A stretch of 64,000 bases of DNA from Uloborus plumipes (taxonomy: Eukaryota; Arthropoda; Arachnida; Araneae; Uloboridae), in contig JAXGGA010003441.1 in assembly GCA_038373865.1 (NCBI GenBank), positions 1 to 64,000 on the forward strand, written 5' to 3'. Positions 29,566 to 39,671 of this stretch are shown here, in pieces (the stretch's first letter is position 1; every line of letters starts with the position of its first letter). The position numbers and the translations under genes were made by a program. Under the pieces are notes generated by a model. The model did no database searches. It saw nothing but the letters and a program-made list of their open reading frames with translations, and was not told where the DNA came from.

Positions 29566-29567
<2 letters not shown>

Positions 29568-29624
<57 letters not shown>
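29568..29624. repeat. (TA)n microsatellite
   Basis: About 55 bases of TA directly preceding the intact Tc1-like element; a further 12 bases of TA follow that element at 30843-30854. Confidence 0.95.
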
Positions 29625-29627
<3 letters not shown>

Positions 29628-30842
29628 TGAAGTGACAAAAGTCATGGGATACCTCTTAATATCGTGTCGGCCCTCCTTTTGCCCGGCGAAGTGCAACAAC
29701 TCGACGTGGCATGGACTCAACAAGTCGTTGGAAGTCTTCTGCAGGAATATTGAGCCATGCTGTCTCGATAGACGTCCATAATTGTGAAAGCGTTGATGGG
29801 GCAGGATTTTGGGCACGAACAGACCTCTCGATGGTGTCCCATAAATGCTCAATGGGATTCATGTCGGGCGATCTAGGTGGCCAAATCATTCGTTGGAATT
29901 GTCCAGAATTTTCTTCAAACCAATTGCGAACAGTTGTGGCCCGGTGACATGGCGCATTGTCATCCATAAAAATCCCATCGTTGTTTGGGTACATGAAGTC
30001 CATGAATGGCTGCAAGTGATCTCCAAGTAGCTGCACATAAGCATTTCCAGTCAATGTTCGGTCCAGTCGCACTAGAGGACCAAGTCCATGCCATGAAAAA
30101 ACAGCCCACACCATTACGGAGCCACCACCAGTTTGAACAGTGCCTTGCTGACAGTTTGGGTCCATGGCTTCGTGGGGTCTGCGCCACACTCGAACCCTAC
30201 CATCGGCTCTTACCAGCTGAAATCGTGACTCATCGGACCAGGCCACGGTTTTCCATTCATCTAGGGACCAACCGATATGCTCACGTGCCCACGAGAGTCG
30301 CTGCAAGCGATGTCGTTCTGTCAGTAAAGGCACTCGAGTCGGTCTTCTGCTGGAATAGCCCAAGAAATCCAAATTTCTCCGCACAGTTCTAGCAGACACG
30401 TCCATTGTACGTCCCACATTGATTTCTACGGTGATTTGACGCAGTGTTGCTTGTCTGTTAGAATTTACGACTCTTTGCAGACGTCGCCGGTCTCGATCTT
30501 TAAGTGCAGGCGGTCGACCACTGCGCTGTCCATGGTGGGATGTTATGCCTGAAATTTCATACTCTCGGCACACTCTTGACACAGTGGATCTGGGAATGTT
30601 GAATTCTCTAACGATTTCCGAAATGGCATGACCCATGCGTCTAGCTCCAACTAACATTCCGCGTTCAAAGTCTGTTAATTCACGTCGTGCGGTCATCATC
30701 ACATTAAAACCTCTTCACATGAATAACTTGAACAGAAACGAAAGCTCTGTAAAAGCACTGCGCATTTATACCTGTTCTATGCGATGCTACTGCCATCTGA
30801 AAATTTGCATATTGCTATCCCATGACTTTTGTCACTTCAGTG
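29625..30842 (-). mobile_element. Apparently intact Tc1-like transposon
   Basis: Inverted ends CACTGAAGTGACAAAAGTCA at both sides continue through TGGGATA, about 27 bases, with TA flanks. Length is 1218 bp. One uninterrupted transposase frame occupies most of the element on the minus strand, with 140 bases of leader between the end and the start codon and about 30 bases after the stop. It was inserted in, or is bordered by, (TA)n on both sides. All visible parts needed by an autonomous Tc1-type element are present. Confidence 0.9.
29656..30702 (-). CDS. Tc1/mariner transposase, DD36E
   Basis: A 348-residue open frame, the usual length for Tc1-type transposases, which cut the element at its inverted ends and join it to TA sites. 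A first helix-turn-helix lies at about residues 10-48 (ELTDFERGMLVGARRMG, STVSRVCREYEI). A GRPR-like linker (GQRSGRPPAL) is at 58-67, and a second helix-turn-helix at about 66-120. The catalytic core has D157 in VAWSDESRF, D248 in FMDDNAPCH and E285 in DMNPIEHLW. There are 36 residues between D248 and E285, hence DD36E rather than the DD34E of classical Tc1. The GGGSVMVWA block (192-200) is intact. The start is the first of three tandem ATGs. No frameshift or stop is seen. It could be active; whether it is transcribed cannot be judged. Confidence 0.93.
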   Translation of the reverse strand: MMMTARRELTDFERGMLVGARRMGHAISEIVREFNIPRSTVSRVCREYEISGITSHHGQRSGRPPALKDRDRRRLQRVVNSNRQATLRQITVEINVGRTMDVSARTVRRNLDFLGYSSRRPTRVPLLTERHRLQRLSWAREHIGWSLDEWKTVAWSDESRFQLVRADGRVRVWRRPHEAMDPNCQQGTVQTGGGSVMVWAVFSWHGLGPLVRLDRTLTGNAYVQLLGDHLQPFMDFMYPNNDGIFMDDNAPCHRATTVRNWFEENSGQFQRMIWPPRSPDMNPIEHLWDTIERSVRAQNPAPSTLSQLWTSIETAWLNIPAEDFQRLVESMPRRVVALRRAKGGPTRY

Positions 30843-30949
30843 TATATATATATATCGCAATTCTTTCATGAATCTTGGACTATTGCAGCACATGGTTTGT
30901 ATAACTACCTTCAACAAGAAGAATATTCAACATTTACAAGAGTACTTAC

Positions 30950-31159
30950 TACAGACATACAAGGAGTTCTCACAGGTATCAGGTGAAAGCAAGGCTTCAC
31001 ATCCAATCGGAGGAGGGGGGCATGCCTGCCAATAACAATCTGGTACGCCATACCGGCACATGCACCAATGACAGACATGCTCCCTCGGGATCCGCTCACC
31101 AGGTTCATACCATTTTCCGTACACGTTGCACGGCTTGGTGAATGTCGGATCGGGAAAAC
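30950..31159 (-). CDS. VWC-domain exon of a secreted protein gene
   Basis: Exon bounded by an acceptor (TTTTTGATAG, AG at 31161-31160) and a donor (GTAAGTAC, GT at 30949-30948), both phase 1, encoding 70 residues. The peptide starts GFPDPTFTKPCNVYGKWYEP and has nine cysteines in a VWC-like pattern: C before a G.WY.PGE stretch, then C..C.C, a spaced C...C, CPPP....C and two more. VWC domains are extracellular protein-binding modules, for example in BMP regulators. The tenth cysteine expected for the family should lie in the next exon, not found here. Joining to the signal-peptide exon at 40429 keeps frame. A MITE sits 44 bases upstream of the acceptor. Confidence 0.75.
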
Positions 31160-31202
31160 CTATCAAAAAGTGAGTTAATGGTCAAAATCTATTTTATATG
31201 CG

Positions 31203-31565
31203 TACACTGTAAAAATGAATGTTGGTTTTACAGTATAGTACAGTTAGTTTTATAGTAATAAACTGTAAAAATTTGTGAGCAATTAATAGCAATTAATAAT
31301 TGCTATTGTCATTTACAGTAATAAACTAAAATTGCTATTTTTACAGTTTTAAACTGGAACCTCTGCTGCCAGTATTTCACTGTTGTTTTTACAGTATAAT
31401 GTAGCTAAATTTTACGGCAATAAACTATAAAATTTCTACCTTTACGGTTAGAAACTGTATAATTGCTAGTTTTTCAGTTTATTACAGTTCATTTTACAGT
31501 TTTAAATTGGAACCTCGGCTGCCAGTATTATATTGTAAAAACAACAGTTCATTTTTTGCAGTATA
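31203..31565. mobile_element. MITE with CACTGTAAAAATGAA end
   Basis: Left end TACACTGTAAAAATGAA and right end TTCATTTTTTGCAGTATA are near-perfect inverted repeats flanked by TA. The interior is built from iterated ACTGTAAAA / TTTTACAGT words. The ends resemble those of the foldback at 1343-1732. It lies in the intron of the VWC gene. Confidence 0.6.
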
Positions 31566-31794
31566 CCTTTTTTACATAAATGCAGTAAAAGTATTTTATT
31601 TGTATAAATGGGGATCCGATTTTCTACATAGTACACGACAAACACAATACGAAATTTTGAATCATTGCTTTTCAATACAAAATTCACCAAGCAAAACAGA
31701 TGAAAATTTTTATACGACAAGTACGCAGCCTCTTGGGGAAAGACAAGATATATTATAGGTAGCATTCGTTCAGGAAATTTTAACTTCTTTATAA

Positions 31795-31954
31795 CAGGCC
31801 CGTCGTTTAGGGGGGTAATACCCCCCCCCCCCAACTTTGGGAAATCAATGCCTTTACATATAAGTGGGCGTGGCTTTTGCTATTTTCGGGATAATTTACA
31901 TATGGTCCACACTCTTTGCCCTGCCCCCTGGAAAACTTCGAAATGACTAACCTA
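31795..31954. mobile_element. hAT-type MITE, CAGGCCCGTC family (older copy)
   Basis: Starts CAGGCCCGTCGTTTAGGGGG and shares ACATATAAGTGGGCGTGG and CTGGA.AAACTT with the copy at 53230-53400. The right end has decayed and no target duplication is visible. Confidence 0.6.
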
Positions 31955-32325
31955 TTTTCTAGTTCAAGTTATGGCCCCCTACACGGAAAAAAATGTAAAA
32001 TAACCACTGTATAACTGTTGCTGTTGTGTTGTTATTGTTATCGAGTCATTATGATTAATAATTGCTATTCATTTCATTTCACCCCAAAGATCCCCGTGAC
32101 TACCATCTTAATGGCTTTTCAGTTGAATGGATCTCTGGAAACTTTATTTGACAAAAACAATGATATTACAGAAGAATACAGAAAAGTACAAAAAAAAAAG
32201 AAACATGAAACACATAAACAATAGCAAAACAAAACATCAAAACATAGAACATAGTACAAAAACAGACAGACGTTTTACAGACAAAAAAAAAAAGAGTAAA
32301 AAAGAAATAATAATTAAGCCGTAGA

Positions 32326-33572
32326 CTACATTTCCTGAAAAAGGTAGCCCTCAGTTGAGAGTCGCAGGAAGAGGCAGTTCAGTTTATTGCGCGCGTGAGG
32401 GATCTTGAGTACTTGTAAAATGTTTTCTGCAAGGTGATAGAGCGATTTCTTCTGAAATGGTACTCTGCGGTTAGAGGCATTCAAAAAAAATGTGCTCGGG
32501 GGATCCATAAGTGAGCAGGAGCAATTTGAGGAGTCAGCCAAAGAGAAGCGGAAGATATAGGCTGGGAAGGGATCGTGACCACTCAGGAATATGATCTCGG
32601 CTCTACTAGAGACTTTGGGGGAGAGGGCGACTTTTAGAAAGAGGTCGAACACCCTACGGCCAGTATCAGCTTCGTTTCAGCGGAATTGCCCGTCAGCTAG
32701 AGTCTGCTCCCTAATTTTTGTTATGAGCACGGTGAATGGGATAGGGAGGGTATTGACTGTGGGATGTCCGAGATCATTAGCAGCACTTTTTGCTGCTTCG
32801 TCTGCAAGCTCATTCCCCGGACTCCTGAGTGACCCTTAACCCAGTACAGATGGATGTTGGGATTTTTGTGCAGGGAATCTTGGATAGAACTGACCAGCGG
32901 ATTCCGCGTGAACGGGTTTTTAAGTGCATAAAGGGCTGATTGACTGCCACTATCAATAATAATGGTGATAGAGGAGGAATTGGAGTACTGAATCGCATTT
33001 TCAATCGCGAACAGCTCGGCTTGGAATACAGAGCTGTCCGGGATCAATCGGGAAGACCAGCGAGAGACAACACCTCCATCTTGGAGATGAACAAAAGCGG
33101 AACCTGCTCCTAACAGGGTTTTTGAACCGTCTGTAAAGATGTTCGAGGTTTCATCTGTTTTGTCAAAGGTGGAAAAATTGAGAGTTTCCTCAGTTGGCAC
33201 CTTGAAGACTGCGTCCATTTTGGGGCAGCGGTCTCGTAATCGTCGGGGCGGAAAGGGGTGCCACCCAGAAGAATTTCCTTGCCCAGAATTCGGAAGGAGT
33301 GGAGCCAGACTCTTTCTCTTATCTCGAGATCGAGTGGAGGGACACCCGACAGTACGTGCAAGGCTGCATGGGAGAATGTGTTGTATGCACCCACTACTGC
33401 CAAAAGTGCTCGTCTCTGGAGGGAGAGGAGTTTTCTCTCGGGGCGGACCGGAAGCGCGATGCCCCAAACTCCGGCTGCGTGGAGGAGGGAGGTCTCCAGG
33501 ACCTGAGTGTAAATGAGTCTTCTGTGACCGATCTGCAGGCCCCAGTGGCCTCCCGCCACTCTGCGGAGACAA
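32326..33572 (-). pseudogene. LINE post-RT region, RNase H and C-terminus
   Basis: Two overlapping frames are needed. One (33559-33110) gives the post-RT block HWGLQIGHRRLIYTQVLE, LLHAAGVWG and LSLQRRALLAVVGAY. After a frameshift near 33240 the second gives RNase H: IFTDGSKTLLGAGSAF (catalytic D), VFQAELFAIENAIQ (E), IIIDSGSQSALYAL (D) and YWVKGHSGVRG (H). A further shift near 32770 leads to a last frame (32652-32326) with GHDPFPAYIFRFSLADS and CSC, the usual tail of this group. RNase H would remove RNA during element copying; here the product is broken. Confidence 0.75.
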
Positions 33573-33665
33573 CTGATCTTGTAATAGAATTTATTTTCAA
33601 TAACGTCGAAATTTTAGTCCCAGTTAAGGTATGAAGAGAAAGTTAATCCCAAGTATATGAGGAAT

Positions 33666-34360
33666 TCAGAGCGTTTCAGGAAGAAGTCGCCAAATAAGAG
33701 GCTCGATGAATATAAGGACCATCAGTTGATTTTGGGAAATACCCTCATTAAATTTGGAGTTTAGGTGGGCCAAGGCATGATCTACTGATCTACGTGGCGT
33801 GAAACAGAACTGGAGGGGATGGTGGTGGTCGTTAAGAGCTAGGTGACTCTGCAGTCTGAAAAGGAGGATCTTATCAAGTATTTTTGAGAGGATGGGAAGT
33901 GGAATAATCGAGCGATTTGAATCGAGATCCCGAGGGTCCTTGCCCTCCTTAAGGAAGAGTACTAAGATGCCTTCTTTCAGGCTGAAAGGGAAGTGACCCA
34001 ACTCTAAACATTTGTTGAAGACGGAGGGAGGGAAAGTTGGGAAACAGGAATGAAAAGATCTCCATATTGGGGCGTCCAAACCATCCCTACCCGGCGCCTT
34101 CCTCTTAGGGAGTAGCTTAATAGCAAGATCGACCTCGGAGTCCAGGATGGGAGAATAGTTGGGAGGCACTGAAGTAGCAAGAGGGGGAGGAATGTTGTTT
34201 TGGGGATAAAAGTGGTGCAGGATATTCTCCATATATTCCTCCTCGAATGCACTGTTAGCAGCGAGGTCCCGCATAAAATGGGGGGTAAATGTTCTACCAA
34301 AAGCCACTGTGTATAGCTTCTGGAAAGGAGATCTTGCTCTAGAGCAAAAGTTTTCCCAGG
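33666..34360 (-). pseudogene. LINE reverse transcriptase fragment (fingers only)
   Basis: Begins [20 protein letters not shown], continues with LPKRKAPGRDGLDAPIW, then FSLKEGILVLFLKEGKDP and LPILSKILDKILLFRLQ, matching the N-terminal and fingers blocks of LINE RT. It ends in VLIFIEPLIW, which corresponds to the palm start where an aspartate is expected, and then runs into sequence equivalent to the region after the palm. The F.DD box is therefore absent. The residues before AWENF in the open frame belong to the interrupting block. Confidence 0.75.
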
Positions 34361-34411
34361 CCAAAGGCGGATCCAGAAACTTTTCAAGGGGGGAGCGATT
34401 GCTTTTTTTTA

Positions 34412-34526
<115 letters not shown>

Positions 34527-35278
34527 CCATACCTATGTGTGTGTGTTGAAGGATCTTTTTCTTTTTGCTGATCCCTCTCACCCATGTTTTGTTTTGTTCT
34601 TTCTAATGCTCCTGCTTTCTGTGTTTTTTTTAAATATTTTTAGAAGAATGACCTTTGTAGGGGATCCATTTAACTTTTTTAAATAAGGGGGGAGGGGTAG
34701 AATATCCCTATTTTTAGGGGGTCAGGGGGTATCTCCCCCGTAAAATTTTGAAAATATAGATACAAAATTCTGCATTGCGAGGCCTTATATAGGTATGTGA
34801 ATAAGGTAATCAAACAAAACCTTTTAAATGTTATGCCTTTTGCAAATTAAGATCAATTAAAATATCAAAAAAAAAAAAAAAAAAATATGGAAAGACAAAT
34901 CCTTAAAATTTATCTGCAGAAATAAAGAACGAGGGAAGAGAAAAAAATAAACACACATTATCACTTGCTTATATCGGTTTTCATTTAGTTACACTGTAGT
35001 TTATATTTGTAGAATCATTATTGCATTAGCATACATTCAGGGGTGCCCGGAATTGAGATCATTGCGACATCCTGTTTTGGCAAATTTTGTGTGATGAATA
35101 AGCAAAGTTCTACACAGTGGTAAAGTATTTCATCAAAAAAAAATCTTGTCATAGTATGCAGTTCATAGTATGCAGGAGATATTGCGAATTTCAATCAGCA
35201 AATTTAGAAATTCCCCCTTTGAATAGTTCAAGATTGGGGAGTCCCTGCATGCATTACACTAAACAGAATTGTACTTAC

Positions 35279-35398
35279 CTATAGTCTTTTGTCTGTTTGA
35301 AGGCGATTCAATGGATATTAACTGTGATTCATTTGATAAAAGTGGCTCAGGTTCAGTTGATATTGATGATTTACTGTATTTTCCTTGTTTTAAGCCAC
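35279..35398 (-). CDS. Possible second exon of the VWC gene
   Basis: An acceptor (ACTATGGAGAG, AG at 35400-35399) and a strong donor (GTAAGTAC, GT at 35278-35277) enclose 120 bases. In the phase dictated by the exon at 40429 it is open throughout and encodes 40 residues, GGLKQGKYSKSSISTEPEPL at the start, serine- and glutamate-rich, ending RQKTI. It is phase 1 at both ends, so it can be included or skipped without shifting the VWC exon. Against it: it lies within a block that interrupts a LINE, which is a strange place for a conserved exon. The frame may be chance. Confidence 0.35.
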
Positions 35399-35884
35399 CT
35401 CTCCATAGTTATAAAATCGCATAAATAAAAAAGTGTAATAACCGAATAAGGAGCGAGTGTAGCTCAGTTTTACTGACTCGAAAAGGAGACTAAAGGGTCA
35501 CATGAAATAGTGCTTATTTTCGTTACATTTTATAAACGGCTTCCCTCCATATGATGACGAGCGTCAAGAAATCGGCGACTTGGAATGTATGAATTCGAAG
35601 GCGAAGGATACCCCTTCTCCTATTAATCATCTGCATTTCTCCCTGTTGAGACTTTTAATTTATCTGCGCTGTCTTGAAAATGGTGCCAAATTTCAGTCCC
35701 ACAGACAAAGAAAATAAATATAATGAATTACTCATTCCTAGAAAGGCAGAAAAACCTTAGCAGTTTTTTTCCTTTTTACATTTTTGGTAAATGCCTATTT
35801 CTTTCTCTTTCTTTTTCTTTTTCCCTTTTTTCTTTTTCTCATTCCTTTTCTTTTTCCCTTTTTTCTTTTTTTTTTCTTGGAAAG

Positions 35885-36205
35885 CCAGATCTCTCTCTTA
35901 TAATGTGCCAGAATTCTCTTATAACTGGTCTTGTAGGAAGGCAAAAGATTCTCATCAGAACAACGCTGAATTCGTCTCCGGGCGGCATGCGCTCTTTTTC
36001 TCAGGTCCTCAAGACCGGAGTGCCACCAGGAAGACGGTGGATTCTCAGAAAACATCTTTTTCCTGAAGGAGATGCCCGCATAGGCGTGAAGACGCTCTAT
36101 CAGAGACGCCACAAACTGGTCTAGATCCCTGGCCTCGTTGATTTCAGAGATTTTGTCTTGAACCCCCGAGAGAGATCTTTTGATATTTCTAAAGAATTTG
36201 GGCAT
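35885..36205 (-). pseudogene. LINE linker between endonuclease and RT
   Basis: A basic, charged stretch (MPKFFRNIKRSLSGVQDKIS, SSWWHSGLEDLRKRAHAARR, YKRILAHYKREIW) typical of the region between the endonuclease and RT. It stops at a purine-rich simple repeat on the coding strand (35800-35880), exactly where the RT fragment at 34360 would continue. Confidence 0.6.
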
Positions 36206-36310
36206 ATTGTAGTTAGTTTTATATCTGAGGAATTTTGAGGTGGTCAGATTTAGGTTAAAGATAATTTTTATGTATTTGTGGTCACTGAGAGAGATTTCCT
36301 CTCCAACTGT

Positions 36311-36970
36311 TCATGATATCGGGAAAGGCAAGTTTCTATCAATGGAAAGGTCGGGACAGCCTTTCGCATGAGGGGTTTTGAATGTAGGAGGGGCATTACG
36401 TGAGTTGAGAAGGACAAGATTGTTGGCCTTCACGAAATCCAATAACAGCTCTCCCCTCGGTTCGTCGTGTGGGTAACCCAACATGCGTGAGCGTGCATTG
36501 AAGTCCCCTGAGAGGAGTACAGGCAGTGGTGAAGTCGCTGCCAGAAAATCGCCCAATTCTTCCAACAAGATCTCCAAGTCCTGTGGTGGTGGGCAATAGG
36601 CCGAAACTAGATGCAGAACCGTTGACTCAAATTTGAGTTCAGCAGCAACAAATACAGGACCAACAAATGTGGAGTAAGGCACGAGTTTTCCCAATGGGAA
36701 CAGCAATGCTGCCTTCCCACTATATGAAAGGACTCTGCCCCAAGACAGGGGGATACTCGCGATCTTATCACTCGACAGGTATGGCTCCTGTACCAGCAGC
36801 TCCCCCACCCCTTGAGAAGCCACGACACACAGTGGTTCGAAACGGGGAAAAAGCGGAAAAAATCCCTTGAGTGTAAATAGTTCTCTTTGAGAAGTAGTGA
36901 AAATGTGACTTACGTTATTCTGGTTTTGAGGTGAACATTTTTCTTGGAATACGTCAAATTTAATGGCCAA
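36311..36970 (-). pseudogene. LINE apurinic-type endonuclease, 5' truncated
   Basis: Carries GELLVQEPYLSSDKIASI (glutamate of the QEP box), LHLVSAYCPPPQDLE, VLLSGDFNARSRMLGY (the GDFN box with catalytic aspartate and asparagine) and KANNLVLLNSRNAPPTF, then GCPDLSI. These are the blocks of the endonuclease that nicks the target in APE-type LINEs. The usual first block is missing or unrecognisable, and the C-terminal end stops at 36311. Confidence 0.75.
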
Positions 36971-37629
36971 TCTCTTTGATAAAAATCCATTTGTCCACCC
37001 TTATACCACGACATGTTATTTTTTAGTTTTTTTTTTTAGTTTACTATATTGGTGTTTCTAAATAGTGAGATTCAAATGAAAACATCTGCCACGCCCACAG
37101 TCACAGGTGGTCGCAGCCAAAATGTTTTTTTTTTTTTTAGTTACAGGAAGGTTCAAACTATTTGCCAATATAGCTTTAAGCTCACCGGAAGCCGCCGATA
37201 AAAGTGTATGCCTCAATATATTTCATAATATTTTTTCGTAATTACTTTTTTTTTTCACTTCATATAATTTTGAATTTTTGTTTAGTTTTAATTATTATTT
37301 CTGATGTAATCTGCATCCTATAAGTATGAGAGACCAAATGTCAAATGAGTTTTTATAAATTCAAGCTCGGATTACTGAACGTATGAATTAAAACTGCAAT
37401 ATAGGGTCACGTCCAAAATTAATTAGAAACGTAGTTTTTCAACATTCTTGGCTTATTTTCGGTAATATGCAATTTTTTTTCCAAATAAATCTTCTGGAGT
37501 ATGTTACAACAACTCAAGGGCTAAGTAATTACGGCATTAAAATTTTTCTATGTTCGAACTATGAAATGCCTATTTTTTTCCGCCCTCGAACCATCGACAT
37601 CCTGCAAAAGATTTGAAGGAGCCCTGGCT
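36971..37629. other. Unassigned spacer
   Basis: AT-rich with T-runs; no gene or repeat end recognised. Confidence 0.3.
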
Positions 37630-37885
37630 CTTTGGAGATTAATTTGGAAAAGCAGGATCTTATTGAAGGTCGTGGAGTTATAAAGGGGTGGTGGGTCGCA
37701 ATAATTGCTATTACTGGCGGGCTGTAGCCTGGGGAGGTTGTACTTCTATATTAACATATAAGACAACGTGAGAAAGATTTACAGTACCAAGAGAGGAAGT
37801 AACACCCAGGGTACTGACGGGAATCGAACCTTCGACCTCCATCTTTCGAGGAGAAACTTCTACCTCTGAGCCACCGAGGCCCCAA
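37630..37885 (-). mobile_element. tRNA-derived SINE
   Basis: On the minus strand, from 37882 downwards, a tRNA-like head reads GGGGCCTCGGTGGCTCAGAG, with A box TGGCTCAGAGGTAGAA and B box GGTTCGATTCCC (plus positions 37858-37874 and 37819-37830). These are the internal RNA polymerase III promoter boxes. A non-tRNA body follows with CCTGGGTGTTACTTCC and continues to about 37630. The tRNA fold is imperfect, so this is a SINE rather than a tRNA gene. Confidence 0.7.
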
Positions 37886-38359
37886 TGTATGGGTCAAATG
37901 CCTAAATACATCGAAATTTACATAATTTACTGTTAAAATGCATACGATGTGACCATAAATGTGTACACAAATTCGAAAACAGAAGGGTGCAGCGAGGGGT
38001 GCCTTGATGGGAGGTCACGAGAGGTCGTTGTGATCATCCAGAAATTTCCTTATTCGGCAATTTTGTCCGACAATTTCGCAGATTTTGAGACATAGCTGCA
38101 ATTTTTAAATGGCCGAGTGTCCATTTTCATCAGCTTCATTTAAGTATGCATATCCGTATTTTATCATTCGCCAAAATTTGGAGTTCCATTCGTAAAATTC
38201 AGAAATTGTGCTCTCCCAAAACTGAAACTCCGGGGCTCCCTTATGTGCAGCCAGTTGTTCCTACATTTGTAGAAAAATAAAAGCACCTTCAACGTTGACA
38301 TCTAACTTGTTTAAGTGATGTTGTCATCTTTAGCTCGCTTGAAGCTATTTAACTGTATA
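37886..38359. other. Unassigned spacer
   Basis: No frame, splice pair or repeat end recognised. Confidence 0.3.
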
Positions 38360-39669
38360 GGGTGAAGTGGGGTAATTGCGTACTTTAGGCAAATGTGTAC
38401 TCATTTGAAAAAAGGAGGAAAAACTGAAGCTAGCTGCTATCTAGTGGCACCATTTGGAAGCCTGTAAGTTAGTGATCACTTCTCAGATGGCTGCACCTAT
38501 GTCCAGATAATAAGGCTTTATCAATCTGCCTCCATTTCGTTAGGTGTTTTTTTTTCGTTGTGAATCACATTTCGTGGACTTTTGTTTACAGTGCTGCAGG
38601 ATCACCATTTTCAGCTAAATTTGATTAGTTCTTGGATAAATCACTTGAAGGTAAGTTGTTTTCCTCATTAATGGCTGCAGAATAGTTGAATTAATCTTTA
38701 CCTATACATACTGTTGGGGTGTACATTTACCCCGGTTTGTTTTCAGTCACGGGGTAAATGTGTACTTTTTCCTGGGGCAAATGTGTACTACAGTAAACAT
38801 TTACCCTAAGCAAAATTTATATAGAATACACATTCACCCACTCCTTATTAGACTTTTACAATCTTATTAGGGCTTATATTTTTGTTCCCAAATGTTTGAT
38901 TGACCTCCTCACAATAAATTAATTGAAAAAAATGGAGAAAACACTTTCGTTTACCCTCACTCTGAAGATATTAGCGAAATCGATGGCAATGCTATTGTCA
39001 CCAAGCTTCCAGAGCCATCTGAGGGAAAAAGAGGTGTTTTGATATTCCCAGCTAAATTTTCCTCCTACAACATGGGTTAGCAGAGTTGCTGAAGGTCTCA
39101 CTCAAATTTGCTATTCTCATTTTGGCCAGGACTCGCCACTATAATTCCTTTTTTTTTACATTCCAAGATACAAATTTTGGCATGTTCTTTTCAATTTTGC
39201 TATTAAAGCCGTTTTTTCCCCTTTAATCCTATGCTTTGTACTTTGTTTTCACCTTTGTAAACTGTACCAATTAAGAGAGGACAGAAGGTGGGCAACAAAA
39301 AAGTGCATAGCTTCCGCTGGAGAATTCGGAAATAAAAAAATCATACACAGAATTTTTTGTCCTTAACTGCTCTTTTGTACTTATTTGGCCCAACAGCAAA
39401 ACAACCGAATTGTATAGGATTTTCATGTGGCGTACACATTTGCCCCAACTTGTGGGGCAAATGTGTACTTCAGAGATGGTTTTAAAAACATAGCGATACA
39501 ACCATGAAAAAAAATAGTTTTTTTAAAATTCTTTGGGTGATTTGTAATCTAGAGAAACGCCGCTAAAAGATGATATAAAAAAAATAAAATTCTGAATACC
39601 CCCCTCCTCACCAGAGACTTAAGAAGTTGAATTTCGTCAAAACAGGTACACAATTACCCCACTTCACCC
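38360..39669. mobile_element. Pogo-like nonautonomous element, GGGTGAAGTGGGG ends
   Basis: Inverted ends GGGTGAAGTGGGGTAATTG and CAATTACCCCACTTCACCC with TA on both sides. The word GGGGTAAATGTGTAC or close variants recurs near both ends (38750, 38775, 39440-39465). A splice-donor-like CTTGAAGGTAAGTTG at about 38643 mirrors the arrangement in the elements at 20441 and 44000. No transposase frame is left. It lies in the intron of the VWC gene. Confidence 0.7.
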
Positions 39670-39671
39670 TA

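Larger units (their letters stand above)
27246..29567 (+). repeat. Dispersed repeat starting CTGACCCGGCC, carrying a Tc1 insertion
   Basis: AGCTGACCCGGCCACGCGTT at 27246 and AGCTGACCCGGCCAACTCTG at 27356 are two starts of one repeat family. Inside, AGCTGTCAGAACATGTGCTT (27516) and AGCTGCCAGAACGTGTGCTT (27888) with following GAGG..CAAAAAAGGCTTAG are a second internal duplication. The 3' part after the Tc1 element reads AAATTTGGTTAAAATCGGTTCAG and ends in a TA tract. This repeat type is common in arthropod genomes, but I do not assign its class. Confidence 0.5.

Noticed and set aside
31203..31565. A coding exon adjacent to the VWC exon
   Set aside because: The iterated ACTGTAAAA words and inverted ends mark it as a MITE.
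33258..33634. Plus-strand frames of up to 125 codons
   Set aside because: Shadows of the minus-strand LINE coding region.
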